In this document: in pieces, positions 35,563 to 43,991 of the stretch
Numbering within the stretch: position 1 is the first letter of the stretch
How the letters are laid out: each line of letters starts with the position of its first letter
Assembly: GCA_902798685.1 (NCBI GenBank)
Contig: CADBXO010000003.1
Location: 108,055-172,054, forward strand
Direction of reading: 5' to 3'
From: an uncultured Bacteroidales bacterium
GTDB taxonomy: Bacteria; Bacteroidota; Bacteroidia; Bacteroidales; Bacteroidaceae
DNA: 64,000 nucleotides
Notes under the pieces: generated by a model
Databases searched by the model: none
What the model was told of the DNA's origin: nothing
What the model saw: the letters and a program-made list of their open reading frames with translations, nothing else
Made by a program: the position numbers and the translations under genes

Positions 35563-37582
35563 TTAATGCTTGTCTTCATCAATGTCATAAACTGATTTCG
35601 GAACCAATTCGATGTAGTCAAACAGGAACTCAGCCTTGTCATCGGCAAGAAGCTGCTTGAATCGGATGTAATAATCAGTATTGGTGGTCATATATTCTGT
35701 AGCCAGAATCAGACGTCCCATTGTGTCGACATTACGATGCCTCTTGGGGGTACCTGCTGTCTGTTGTGCATCGGAACCCTTCATCCAACCACGGTTCTTC
35801 ATTGACTTGTCAAGAGCCTCGTTAGCCTCTTCATCATCGCCGTCATCTACCCAACCTATCACAGGATCTTTCAGATTAACTCGAAGATCAATAGGCAGGC
35901 CCAGGGGCTTCCACTCATTACGCTGAACTTCATGTCCATAGGGGACGCTGGCAAAATAGGTCTGGATAATACCGCAAAGGTCATTTGAACGGTATGACAG
36001 ACGGAGTTGCCATGTTCCGTTATGCGGAACGGGCGGGATTTTAACGTACATGTCAAACTGGCCCTCAATATCTATACCGTCACCCTCATAAGCATAACTG
36101 CTTGAGGTCGTCGGGGCTCGCACGGAAAGTGTGTAAGCGGCGTTGTATGAATAGAAGTTCTTGGGATCTTTGAATCCTGTACCTATCTTGTTGTCATTGT
36201 TGCCGACTTTCTGACGTCCGCCCGATGTGATGAAGTCAGGTGACATTGTTGTGCAGTCAATTCTTAAACGACGGTCAAGAATGTTTTCCCTGACATTCTG
36301 ATCATAAGCGAGAACGTCATCAATATAGTAGTAGTTGCCGTTCAGTGCGGTGTTGTCGCTGATTCCCATCTCTTCAGGGGTGAGAATTGACTCCGGATGA
36401 AGGAACCTGATATATGTTACTGTTGATATATACGTTGTAGATGTCTCTGGTGTCAGCCTTGAACTTTGAGCAGATTCTCATCAGACTCTTGGGGAGGAGT
36501 GTCTCAAAGTAGTCCTCAGGATAAGTGACTTTGGGGTTGTACGTCTTTACTATATCGTCACGGCCGTTAATGAGTCCGATGTTCATGAAGAACGGCAGGA
36601 TATGGTATGACATGAACTTGTAAAGCGGGTTGTTGGGATTGGTGTAATCATCCATGATAGAATCCACATCATTGTAATCGGTGTAGACTGTCTTGGCGTA
36701 GTTGAACATGTCATCAAGAGTGTAGATGCCGCGACGGTTGAATACCTCATCGGTGGGAACAAGCAGAGTGAACTTGGTCTGTTTCTTTTCCCAATAATAT
36801 ACGGTGTATTTGTTTCCGGCTGATTTAAGTGCTACACCCTTGCCGCCTTTTACAGAATCACCACCTATCTTATAGTAGGGATCATACCATTCACTCAACA
36901 CGGGGTGGAGGCCGCATTCCTTAAGGCCCTGGCTGAACAGTTTGGTCTTGGGGTCGTTGTCAACCAGATCAAATACATAATTGCCATGGAAATCGATACA
37001 TCTGTTTATATAATGTACAACACCGTTTTCGCAGGAGTCATCCTTGAATGTAATCATGGCGTTGTTGATCCATCTCTCGAGTTTAATTACTGAATCTCCA
37101 TTCTGCTCTACACGGGTTGAATCAAATGAAATTGAAAGAATGCGGTCGTTAAGGTTGACCTGTGGCAGATAAGGGGGCGTGATGTCCTCAATGAAGCATG
37201 TGTAGTTAAGCAGGTGAGTCCATGCAAGAGTATCACAGTCCTCCTTGGGGAGATCCTCAACTGATGTGTAGGTTACGTCTTTGCCAAGTTTATGGGCAAA
37301 TTCCTCACGCTCTTTGATGTATTCTGCAACGGCATTGTTGTCAGGCGCAAAGCATGTGTTGTAACCGTAAGTTACCAAAACGTTCCACAATCCGGCCTTT
37401 TTAAGTATATAGACAAAATCGCTATAATCGGGCTTGGAGGCAAGCGCAGAGCCTACAGTCTGGCCGGTGTAGGTGTAATAGGTTCCGGGATGCTGTTCAT
37501 CCCAGAGATCGCAACTTGAAATGGCAAATGAGCCGAATGCAAACGAAATTAAAGTACAAAGGACAAATCTGGATTTTCTCAT
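35563..37582 (-). pseudogene. Fasciclin-domain lipoprotein (Fas1 plus DUF5108-like C-terminus), frameshifted
   Basis: The first frame starts at ATG 37582 with a signal peptide and lipobox (ISSC near residue 24), then two Fas1-like units (NTCFAPDNNAVAEYI; FTLLVPTDEVFNRRG), and ends at TGA 36374. The second frame continues with RFLHPESILTPEEMGISDN and YYYIDDVLAYD through a beta-rich domain resembling DUF5108, to 35563. A single-base-type shift near 36395-36440, around two copies of ATATATCA, separates them. The joined product would be about 670 residues, the normal size of these surface lipoproteins. The internal ATG at 36369 is unlikely to be a true start. Partner SusC/SusD genes are not present. 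Confidence 0.72.
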
Positions 37583-37652
37583 ACAGTTAGCTAAATTTCA
37601 ATACTTATATTAAATACAGTATATTAGGTCTGCAGCAAAGTTAAAATGATAT

Positions 37653-39062
37653 TCAAAAACTAAAGAATTTTTTTGCGTTAAAATATGCTATATCCTCAAC
37701 CATCTGCTCAATACGGGGCATTTCGCTTGCCGGAATCTCTCCGTTTTCTACATCATTACCAATAAGATTGCAAAGTATGCGGCGGAAATACTCGTGGCGG
37801 GCGTATGATACGAACGAACGGCTGTCTGTAAGCATTCCTACAAATCTTGAAAGCAGTCCCAGCATACTCAGAACCTGCATTTGCTGCTCCATTCCGTTCT
37901 TCTGATCCAGGAACCACCAGCCTGCACCCAACTGGATCTTGCCCGGTACGCTGCCGTCCTGGAAGTTGCCAATGGTGGTGCCTACCATCTCAAAGTCAGA
38001 GGGGTTGAGGTTGTAGATTATGGTCTTGGTAAGCTTGTCCATACTGTTCAGGCGGTCCAGATAACGGTTCATGGCCTTGGCGGTCATAACCTGTGCCATG
38101 GAGTCGAAACCGGTATCCTTGCCTATGAGCTTGAACATCTTGGTGTTCTGGTTACGGATAACTCCGTAATGGAACTGCTGGGTCCAGCCTGTATCGGCAT
38201 CCATCTTTCCGAACTCCAGCATCATGGCGCTCTTGAACTTGCGGATCTCCTGGTCGGTAAGGGCGGTGCCTCCGTAAACCTTGGCGAATATGGCATCAAG
38301 CTCGGCTGCTGTAAAGTCATCGGCATAGAACTCCTCCATTCCGTGGTCGCTCAGGCGGCATCCCTGCTCCTCAAAGTATTTGTGGCGAACCAGAAGGGCC
38401 TTGACAATATCGTCAAAGCAGTTGATGCTTACACCGCTCACCTTGGCAAGTTTGTCAATGTACTCGCGGTATGCGGCCGGATTCTCTACTGTCATGGCCA
38501 TGTCGGGACGCCATGTGGGCAGTACCTTAACCTTGAATCCGCTTTCACGTATCTGCTTGTGGTACTCAAGTGAATCCACGGGGTCATCGGTAGTGCATAC
38601 GGCCTCAACGTTGTAGTGCAGCATGAGGTTGCGGGCGCTGAATTCGGGGCTTGCCAGTTTTTCGTTGCACTCGTCGTAGATCTCCTTGGCGGTCTGGGGG
38701 TTAAGAACCTTGTCTATTCCAAAGCAGGTCTTGAGTTCCAGGTGTGTCCAGTGGTAGAGCGGGTTGCGCATGCAGTAGGGCATGGTCTCGGCCCACTTCT
38801 GGAACTTGTCCCAGTCCGATGCATCACCGGTTATGTATTTCTCGGCCACTCCGTTGGTTCGCAGTGCGCGCCATTTGTAATGGTCGCCGCCCAGCCACAG
38901 CTCGGTTATGGAGCGGAACTTGTGGTCACTGGCTACCTCCTGCGGGTTGAGATGGCAGTGGTAATCAATGATGGGCAGTTTCTTTGCGTGATCATGGAAC
39001 AGGTGCTGTGCGGTTTCTGACTGCAGCAGAAAATTCTCGTGAATGAAGGGTTTGTTAGTCAT
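37653..39062 (-). CDS. uxaC: Uronate isomerase (glucuronate isomerase)
   Basis: UxaC isomerises D-glucuronate to D-fructuronate and D-galacturonate to D-tagaturonate. The 469-residue amidohydrolase-like enzyme has the metal motif PIIDYHCHLNPQEVA, then WRALRTNG, DDPVDSLEYH and LTDSRSFVSYARHEYFRRIL near the C-terminus, all family-typical. It lies 33 bases after uxaE on the same strand. Its products feed UxaE and, at 6.4-9.3 kb, UxuB and UxuA. Confidence 0.96.
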   Translation of the reverse strand: MTNKPFIHENFLLQSETAQHLFHDHAKKLPIIDYHCHLNPQEVASDHKFRSITELWLGGDHYKWRALRTNGVAEKYITGDASDWDKFQKWAETMPYCMRNPLYHWTHLELKTCFGIDKVLNPQTAKEIYDECNEKLASPEFSARNLMLHYNVEAVCTTDDPVDSLEYHKQIRESGFKVKVLPTWRPDMAMTVENPAAYREYIDKLAKVSGVSINCFDDIVKALLVRHKYFEEQGCRLSDHGMEEFYADDFTAAELDAIFAKVYGGTALTDQEIRKFKSAMMLEFGKMDADTGWTQQFHYGVIRNQNTKMFKLIGKDTGFDSMAQVMTAKAMNRYLDRLNSMDKLTKTIIYNLNPSDFEMVGTTIGNFQDGSVPGKIQLGAGWWFLDQKNGMEQQMQVLSMLGLLSRFVGMLTDSRSFVSYARHEYFRRILCNLIGNDVENGEIPASEMPRIEQMVEDIAYFNAKKFFSF

Positions 39063-39095
39063 ACGGGTTATATAATCAGGTTTTTTATTATCGGT

Positions 39096-40340
39096 TCAGA
39101 AAAGTCGAGCTATGTGACGGTCCAGGATATTCTCCTTGACCTGCTCCGCAACTACATCGGCATTGCGCTCCAGGGCTGCGTAGAACTCGGGAGCCAGCTC
39201 GGCGGCAATCTTGTAACTTACGTGTACAAGCTGACGGAAATCGGGGTTGTAGAGCGGATCCTGCTGGTTGTGACGCAGTGCGCGGGCGTACTGGTTACCG
39301 TCCCAGGATGCTATCTGCTCAGCTGTGGGCAGGTTTGCGGGGTTGATGTCAATGACGGTGGCGTAGGGGATGCAGAGCTCCTCCATGCGTCCCAGCGCGG
39401 AGATTGCAATCTTCTTGGCCAGCTCAAGTGCCTGGGCATCGGCCAGGGCAAGACCTATGTTCTCCTCGAGCCATGTGGTACCGGCGGTCTTGATGTGTAT
39501 GCCCTTGTCATACTGGCGGATAAGACGGCCCATGATGGGGTAGATTGAGAACTTGTCACTGCCGGAGTGTATACTGAGCTTGAGTCCTTCGGGCAGGCCG
39601 AACTCCTTGACTGCAAAATCAATCACAAGCAGGTCCTCGCGGAACTCCTTCTCAAACTGTGCGGTGTCGCCTACGTATTCGACGCCCTTGTTGAAACGGC
39701 CTGTGAACTTTGGGGCGATGGTCTGTGCCGGTATCTTTTCCTGTGCCAGAGCGCTCAGGATGAAGAAAATCTCAATGGGTGTCTGAGGTGCATCGACCTC
39801 ATCCATGGATACCTCGGTCACAAAGTTGTCGGCACCTTTCTTTGATGCTATGTGTCTGTAAATACGGCCTGCCTCCTGGGTTGCGAAGAGATACTTCCCG
39901 GCTAATGTCTCCAACAGGCTTCGGTCTACCTTGAAAGGCTCCTGTATTCCGGGGATGCTCAGGGTGCCGGCGTATTTGAGATTGTTCTCTATGAACTTGC
40001 TTACAGAGTCTGCATCGGCGGGTTTTCCTATGTAGTCGGCAACGTCAATCGTAAAGAAATCAGATGCTTCGATGAAGCGGTCCACATTGTTCATGTTGAT
40101 GTGGTCGGCATCTACAAAGTAGGGCTTACCGTAGCCCATGGCCATTACTGCCTCATCGGCCTCACGGCGGGTGTCGGCGGGCTCTGTTCCAATTATCTGA
40201 TGCTCACGGTTGGACTTGTTCCAGACGGGAACGAACTCAAACGGATACTTGCCTGCACCCTCTATGAGTGCTGCCAACTGAGCTTTTCCCTCATGTGAGA
40301 AACGGTCGCCTATACCGAAGGAATACTTGCCTAATTTCAT
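39096..40340 (-). CDS. uxaE: Tagaturonate epimerase (UxaE family)
   Basis: UxaE converts D-tagaturonate to D-fructuronate, letting galacturonate use the glucuronate branch. The 414-residue protein starts MKLGKYSFGIGDRFSHEG and continues with VWNKSNREHQIIGTEPAD, a start I associate with the UxaE family of Bacteroidota; LSIHSGSDKFSIYPIMGRLI is another conserved segment. I see no similarity to altronate enzymes. Adjacency to uxaC and the absence of uxaA/uxaB in the window support the role. Assignment by recollection, no search. Confidence 0.78.
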   Translation of the reverse strand: MKLGKYSFGIGDRFSHEGKAQLAALIEGAGKYPFEFVPVWNKSNREHQIIGTEPADTRREADEAVMAMGYGKPYFVDADHINMNNVDRFIEASDFFTIDVADYIGKPADADSVSKFIENNLKYAGTLSIPGIQEPFKVDRSLLETLAGKYLFATQEAGRIYRHIASKKGADNFVTEVSMDEVDAPQTPIEIFFILSALAQEKIPAQTIAPKFTGRFNKGVEYVGDTAQFEKEFREDLLVIDFAVKEFGLPEGLKLSIHSGSDKFSIYPIMGRLIRQYDKGIHIKTAGTTWLEENIGLALADAQALELAKKIAISALGRMEELCIPYATVIDINPANLPTAEQIASWDGNQYARALRHNQQDPLYNPDFRQLVHVSYKIAAELAPEFYAALERNADVVAEQVKENILDRHIARLF

Positions 40341-40355
40341 ATGTTTGGGGTTTGA

Positions 40356-41489
40356 TTAATCGTCTATATAGAATCCGGCTTCTCTCAGGAATACAGTGGA
40401 ACGGCCGGTATCATCGTTCAGTGTCTTGACGCTGAATGCGGGGAATTCACGCCTTACGGGGTAGTGTGAGCGCTGCTTCTCGAATGAGGCAACATCGGTC
40501 CTGAGGGCTGCGTCATCATTCTTGATGTCGTATGTGTGGAGTATGGCATCGGCCAATACCTCCTGCGGAGTCTTGCCGGTTACGTCTATGCTGAATTCCG
40601 TGGGCTGGAGGGACGGGGGAACCTCTGTTACCTCCCAGTCCTTGCAGGGCAGGTCAAAGAACTTGCCCAATGCCTGTACGCTCATAGTGGTACCGGTGGC
40701 CTTGCCGTCAACCGAGTAACCGGCTATGTGCGGGGTGCCGGTAAAGAGCAGTGAGAGCAGTTCGGGATCTATCTGCGGCTCGTTTTCCCATACGTCTAGT
40801 GAGGCGGCAAGGATCTTTTTCTGAGCCAGTGCGTTTTTGAGCGCCGCACCGTCCACGACTTCACCGCGTGATGAGTTTATCAGAGTCTGGTTCTGGTTCA
40901 TCTTGGCCAGACGGGAACTGTCAAACATATGGAATGTGGCGTCCTCTCCGTCACGGATCAGGGGGACGTGCAGGGTTATAATGTCGCTGCGGCTTATGAT
41001 CTCATCAATTGATACGAATGAGCCCGATCCCTCCCTGCGGGCACGCGGAGGATCGCACAGTAGTACTCTGAATCCCAGCAGAGCTGCAAGGCGGGCCACT
41101 TTGCTGCCTACGTTTCCTACACCGACTACACCCAGGGTCTTTTCCCTGAAACTGAATCCGAATTGACGGGCCATCGTTACCAAAAGAGAGCCTATGTATT
41201 GCTGTACCGACCATGAATTGCAGCCTGGTGCATTGGTCCATCTGATGCCGTGTGATTCACACCATGCGGTGTCTATATGGTCGTAGCCGATGGTGGCGGT
41301 GGCGATGAAACGGACCTTGGAGCCTTCCAGAAGGTTTGCGTCGCACTTGGTACGGGTCCTGATTACCAGGGCGTCGGCATCTTTTACCATATCCCTGCTG
41401 ATTTCTGATCCGCGTGCGTAAACGACTTCACAGTGGGGCTCGAGCGCTCCTTTGAGGAAGGGTATATCAGAGTCACAGATAACTTTCAT
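40356..41489 (-). CDS. pdxB: Erythronate-4-phosphate dehydrogenase
   Basis: PdxB oxidises 4-phospho-D-erythronate in the DXP-dependent pyridoxal phosphate pathway. The 377-residue D-2-hydroxyacid dehydrogenase has the substrate-domain start MKVICDSDIPFLKGALEP, the NAD-binding GVVGVGNVGSKVARLA, the Arg in NSSRGEVVDG, and the PdxB-specific C-terminal dimer domain (from about residue 290). It is 15 bases upstream of uxaE, which may be read from its promoter (minus-strand TATCTTTG, plus 41511-41518). Confidence 0.93.
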   Translation of the reverse strand: MKVICDSDIPFLKGALEPHCEVVYARGSEISRDMVKDADALVIRTRTKCDANLLEGSKVRFIATATIGYDHIDTAWCESHGIRWTNAPGCNSWSVQQYIGSLLVTMARQFGFSFREKTLGVVGVGNVGSKVARLAALLGFRVLLCDPPRARREGSGSFVSIDEIISRSDIITLHVPLIRDGEDATFHMFDSSRLAKMNQNQTLINSSRGEVVDGAALKNALAQKKILAASLDVWENEPQIDPELLSLLFTGTPHIAGYSVDGKATGTTMSVQALGKFFDLPCKDWEVTEVPPSLQPTEFSIDVTGKTPQEVLADAILHTYDIKNDDAALRTDVASFEKQRSHYPVRREFPAFSVKTLNDDTGRSTVFLREAGFYIDD

Positions 41490-41510
41490 ACAGGTAAGTT
41501 ACAGGTACTA

Positions 41511-41518
41511 CAAAGATA
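41511..41518 (-). promoter_or_regulatory. -7 element for pdxB
   Basis: On the minus strand TATCTTTG matches TAnnTTTG, 21 bases before the pdxB ATG. No good -33 box is seen. It is back-to-back with the promoter of the kinase operon. Confidence 0.55.
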
Positions 41519-41539
41519 AGCTATTTTTCATCCCGTGTT

Positions 41540-41572
41540 TTTGTGACCATATTTAAAAATTTGTTAAGTTTG
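41540..41572 (+). promoter_or_regulatory. Canonical Bacteroidota promoter for the sensor kinase operon
   Basis: TTTG (41540-41543), 21 bases, then TAAGTTTG (41565-41572). Transcription would begin near 41578, leaving a very short leader before the start at 41583 (GTG) or 41592 (ATG). Confidence 0.78.
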
Positions 41573-41591
41573 CGATATACAAGTGACGAGA

Positions 41592-43991
41592 ATGGTATTT
41601 ATAGGGAGGAAAAAGGACTGTCTCCGCTCGGGTTTTGTTATCCGGGCCGTTTTTTATGCCGTAGCGTTACTGTCACTTCTTTCCTGCGGCATGAATGCCG
41701 GAAACCGTAAGGATCCAGATTACACTGTTCTGGTGCTGCATTCCTACAACGACATGGGACAGGAGGGCAGTTACTTCCGGAATTATATGGAGAACCGTTT
41801 CCGTCACCATGGTATGAACGTGGCCATTTACCATGTCTATCTGGACCTGATACATAAGGAGACTCCTTTTTTGAATGAGAACGGAGAGGACCGTTTTGTA
41901 GACACCGTTCGCAGCTACAATCCTGACATTCTTCTGATTAATGACGATCTGGCGTTTCATTATATCCTCAACAATGAGGATGTCCTTTTAAAGACCATTC
42001 CTTCTGTCTTTGCGGGCGTGTCAGCTTCCACTTTCGTGCATCAGGACTATCCGCTCGTGACCGGCTGGCGCGATCCTGTTGACCTGGCCGCCAACTGCAA
42101 CCTTTACAGGAACCTCAATTATCCGGGTAATCCTATCGTTGAACTGGATTGGGGCGGATATCAGGATGAACTGAGGGATAAACTGTATTCAAACATTGCC
42201 GATACGACCGTATTCATCAACAACTCTGACTTTCATCTTGAGTATTCCGATCTCTCATCGGAGAAGTATTCTGACAGGATAATTGTAAGCTTCGTAACCA
42301 TGGCCGATCCCGAGAGGAACCGCCGGTTAAGGGCCGATGATGACGCCGATCTGATAAATGAGGGACTCAGGAACTCGGACATCGGCAAATCATATACTTT
42401 TGAGGGCCGTCAGGGCCATATACAGGTAAAATATGACCTGTTCAGCAACAGCCTCATAGACCTGACACGAATACCTCAGATTACCGCCATCCGTGAGCAG
42501 TTCGGCAGTTTCAGCAACCTTTTGGGAGCAAATGAGATTGAGGCCGGCGAGAACTATTACGAACGTCCCAAGTTCCTGTGCGGATATTTTACCAGTGTTG
42601 AGACACAGATCACGGATCAGGTACATTCCGCAATCCGTATCCTGAACGGCGAGAATCCCAAGGATATGTCGTTGGAGACCCATCAGAAGGATTATTACAT
42701 GGACTGGAATGCCATGATCCAGATGGATCCTCCGCTCAATTACTATGATTACCAGGAGCAGTTCAAGATAATAAATGTCCCGTTTGTGGTGGCTAACAGA
42801 ACACTATTCGTCTCATTGGTGGCACTGGGTGTAATTATGGTGGCAGGACTGCTCTCTTTCTTTACAAGTGTCCGATTCCGCAAGAGGAATACCCAGAGAG
42901 AGGAGGCATTGGAACTGCTCAGGGAGGAGACCCAACGCCGTTTGCTGGTACTTGAGGGCAGTGATTCATTCTTTTTCAAGGTCAAGGACGGAAAGATAGG
43001 TTTCCTTCACAGTTCCCGCAGCGAACGGTTTACCCATGAATTTGAGTTAGAGGAGTACCGTAAGGAATTCGTGGCCCCCGAGAGCTACGGATCGTTTGAA
43101 ATCTGCACGGGTCTTGTTCCGGCTGATACAGAGAAGTCAAAGGTGAGAATCCGCGCCAAGACACTCAATGACGTATGGCACTGGTGGGAAGTCTCCTACC
43201 GCAGGAATGAGAACATGATAATAGGCTTTGCCGTCAGCGTTGACAAGATAGTTGAGTTCGAGAAAACCCTCCAGGAGTCTGCTGTCAGGGCCGAGGAGGT
43301 AATCTCAAAGGAGAACTTCATAGCCAACATAACGCATGACATACGTACTCCGCTGAATGCCATATCGGGCTTTGCACAGTTGCTGGCCGACGGTTGCAGC
43401 CCTGAAGACAAGGTGCTGTTTGCCACCCTTATCCGGGATAACACCGAGCAACTGCTTGACCTGATTGATGAGGCCGTACGCAAACCTGCCGACAGTACTG
43501 ACTCCATGTCGTTCAAGATACGCCGTATCAGTACCGCCAAACTGGTGAATGACAGTTACCACACCAACCGTATACTCTGTCCTTCGCACCTCAAGTTCAA
43601 GTTTGAGCCGTATCAGGGGGATGACGTGATGATAATGGCCGATCCTATCCGTACCAGCCAGGTCATAAACAACTTCCTGAGCAATGCATTCAAATACACC
43701 CTTCAAGGATCAGTAACCTTAGGATGGACTGTTCTTGAGAAAGAGATGTGCATCGAGGTTTATGTGGCGGATACCGGCATAGGTATCAGTGAGGAGGACA
43801 GCAAACTGGTCCGCCAGCGTTTCGGCATGGCCAAGGGTAATTACAAGGGTACCGGACTGGGTCTGGATATCTGCTACCAGATTATCGAGAAGCAGAACGG
43901 AGAGTACGGTTTTACAAGCAAACTGGGTGAGGGAAGCCGCTTCTGGTTCCGTCTCCCTATTGACAACACTAAAAAAGAATCTGCCGTATGA
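41592..43991 (+). CDS. Sensor histidine kinase with periplasmic ABC-substrate-binding-like domain
   Basis: This 799-residue membrane kinase has an N-terminal signal/anchor with a lipobox-like LLSC (Cys about residue 32). Its periplasmic domain (about 40-400) resembles the ABC substrate-binding family PF04392, with TVLVLHSYNDMGQEGSY at the start and TDQVHSAIRILNGENP near the end. One transmembrane helix (about 404-427) follows, then a PAS-like region (445-560), the dimerisation box NFIANITHDIRTPLNAISGF (phospho-acceptor His about 582), N box NNFLSN, G1 DTGIG and G2 GTGLGLD. There is no receiver domain. ATG 41592 is used; GTG 41583 is possible. It overlaps the next kinase by 4 bases. Ligand unknown. 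Confidence 0.88.
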   Translation: MVFIGRKKDCLRSGFVIRAVFYAVALLSLLSCGMNAGNRKDPDYTVLVLHSYNDMGQEGSYFRNYMENRFRHHGMNVAIYHVYLDLIHKETPFLNENGEDRFVDTVRSYNPDILLINDDLAFHYILNNEDVLLKTIPSVFAGVSASTFVHQDYPLVTGWRDPVDLAANCNLYRNLNYPGNPIVELDWGGYQDELRDKLYSNIADTTVFINNSDFHLEYSDLSSEKYSDRIIVSFVTMADPERNRRLRADDDADLINEGLRNSDIGKSYTFEGRQGHIQVKYDLFSNSLIDLTRIPQITAIREQFGSFSNLLGANEIEAGENYYERPKFLCGYFTSVETQITDQVHSAIRILNGENPKDMSLETHQKDYYMDWNAMIQMDPPLNYYDYQEQFKIINVPFVVANRTLFVSLVALGVIMVAGLLSFFTSVRFRKRNTQREEALELLREETQRRLLVLEGSDSFFFKVKDGKIGFLHSSRSERFTHEFELEEYRKEFVAPESYGSFEICTGLVPADTEKSKVRIRAKTLNDVWHWWEVSYRRNENMIIGFAVSVDKIVEFEKTLQESAVRAEEVISKENFIANITHDIRTPLNAISGFAQLLADGCSPEDKVLFATLIRDNTEQLLDLIDEAVRKPADSTDSMSFKIRRISTAKLVNDSYHTNRILCPSHLKFKFEPYQGDDVMIMADPIRTSQVINNFLSNAFKYTLQGSVTLGWTVLEKEMCIEVYVADTGIGISEEDSKLVRQRFGMAKGNYKGTGLGLDICYQIIEKQNGEYGFTSKLGEGSRFWFRLPIDNTKKESAV

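Noticed and set aside
36374-37582. Treating the two halves of the fasciclin gene as two separate genes
   Set aside because: The second half stays open upstream of its first ATG with family-like sequence, lacks a signal peptide, and the sum of both has the usual length of the family.
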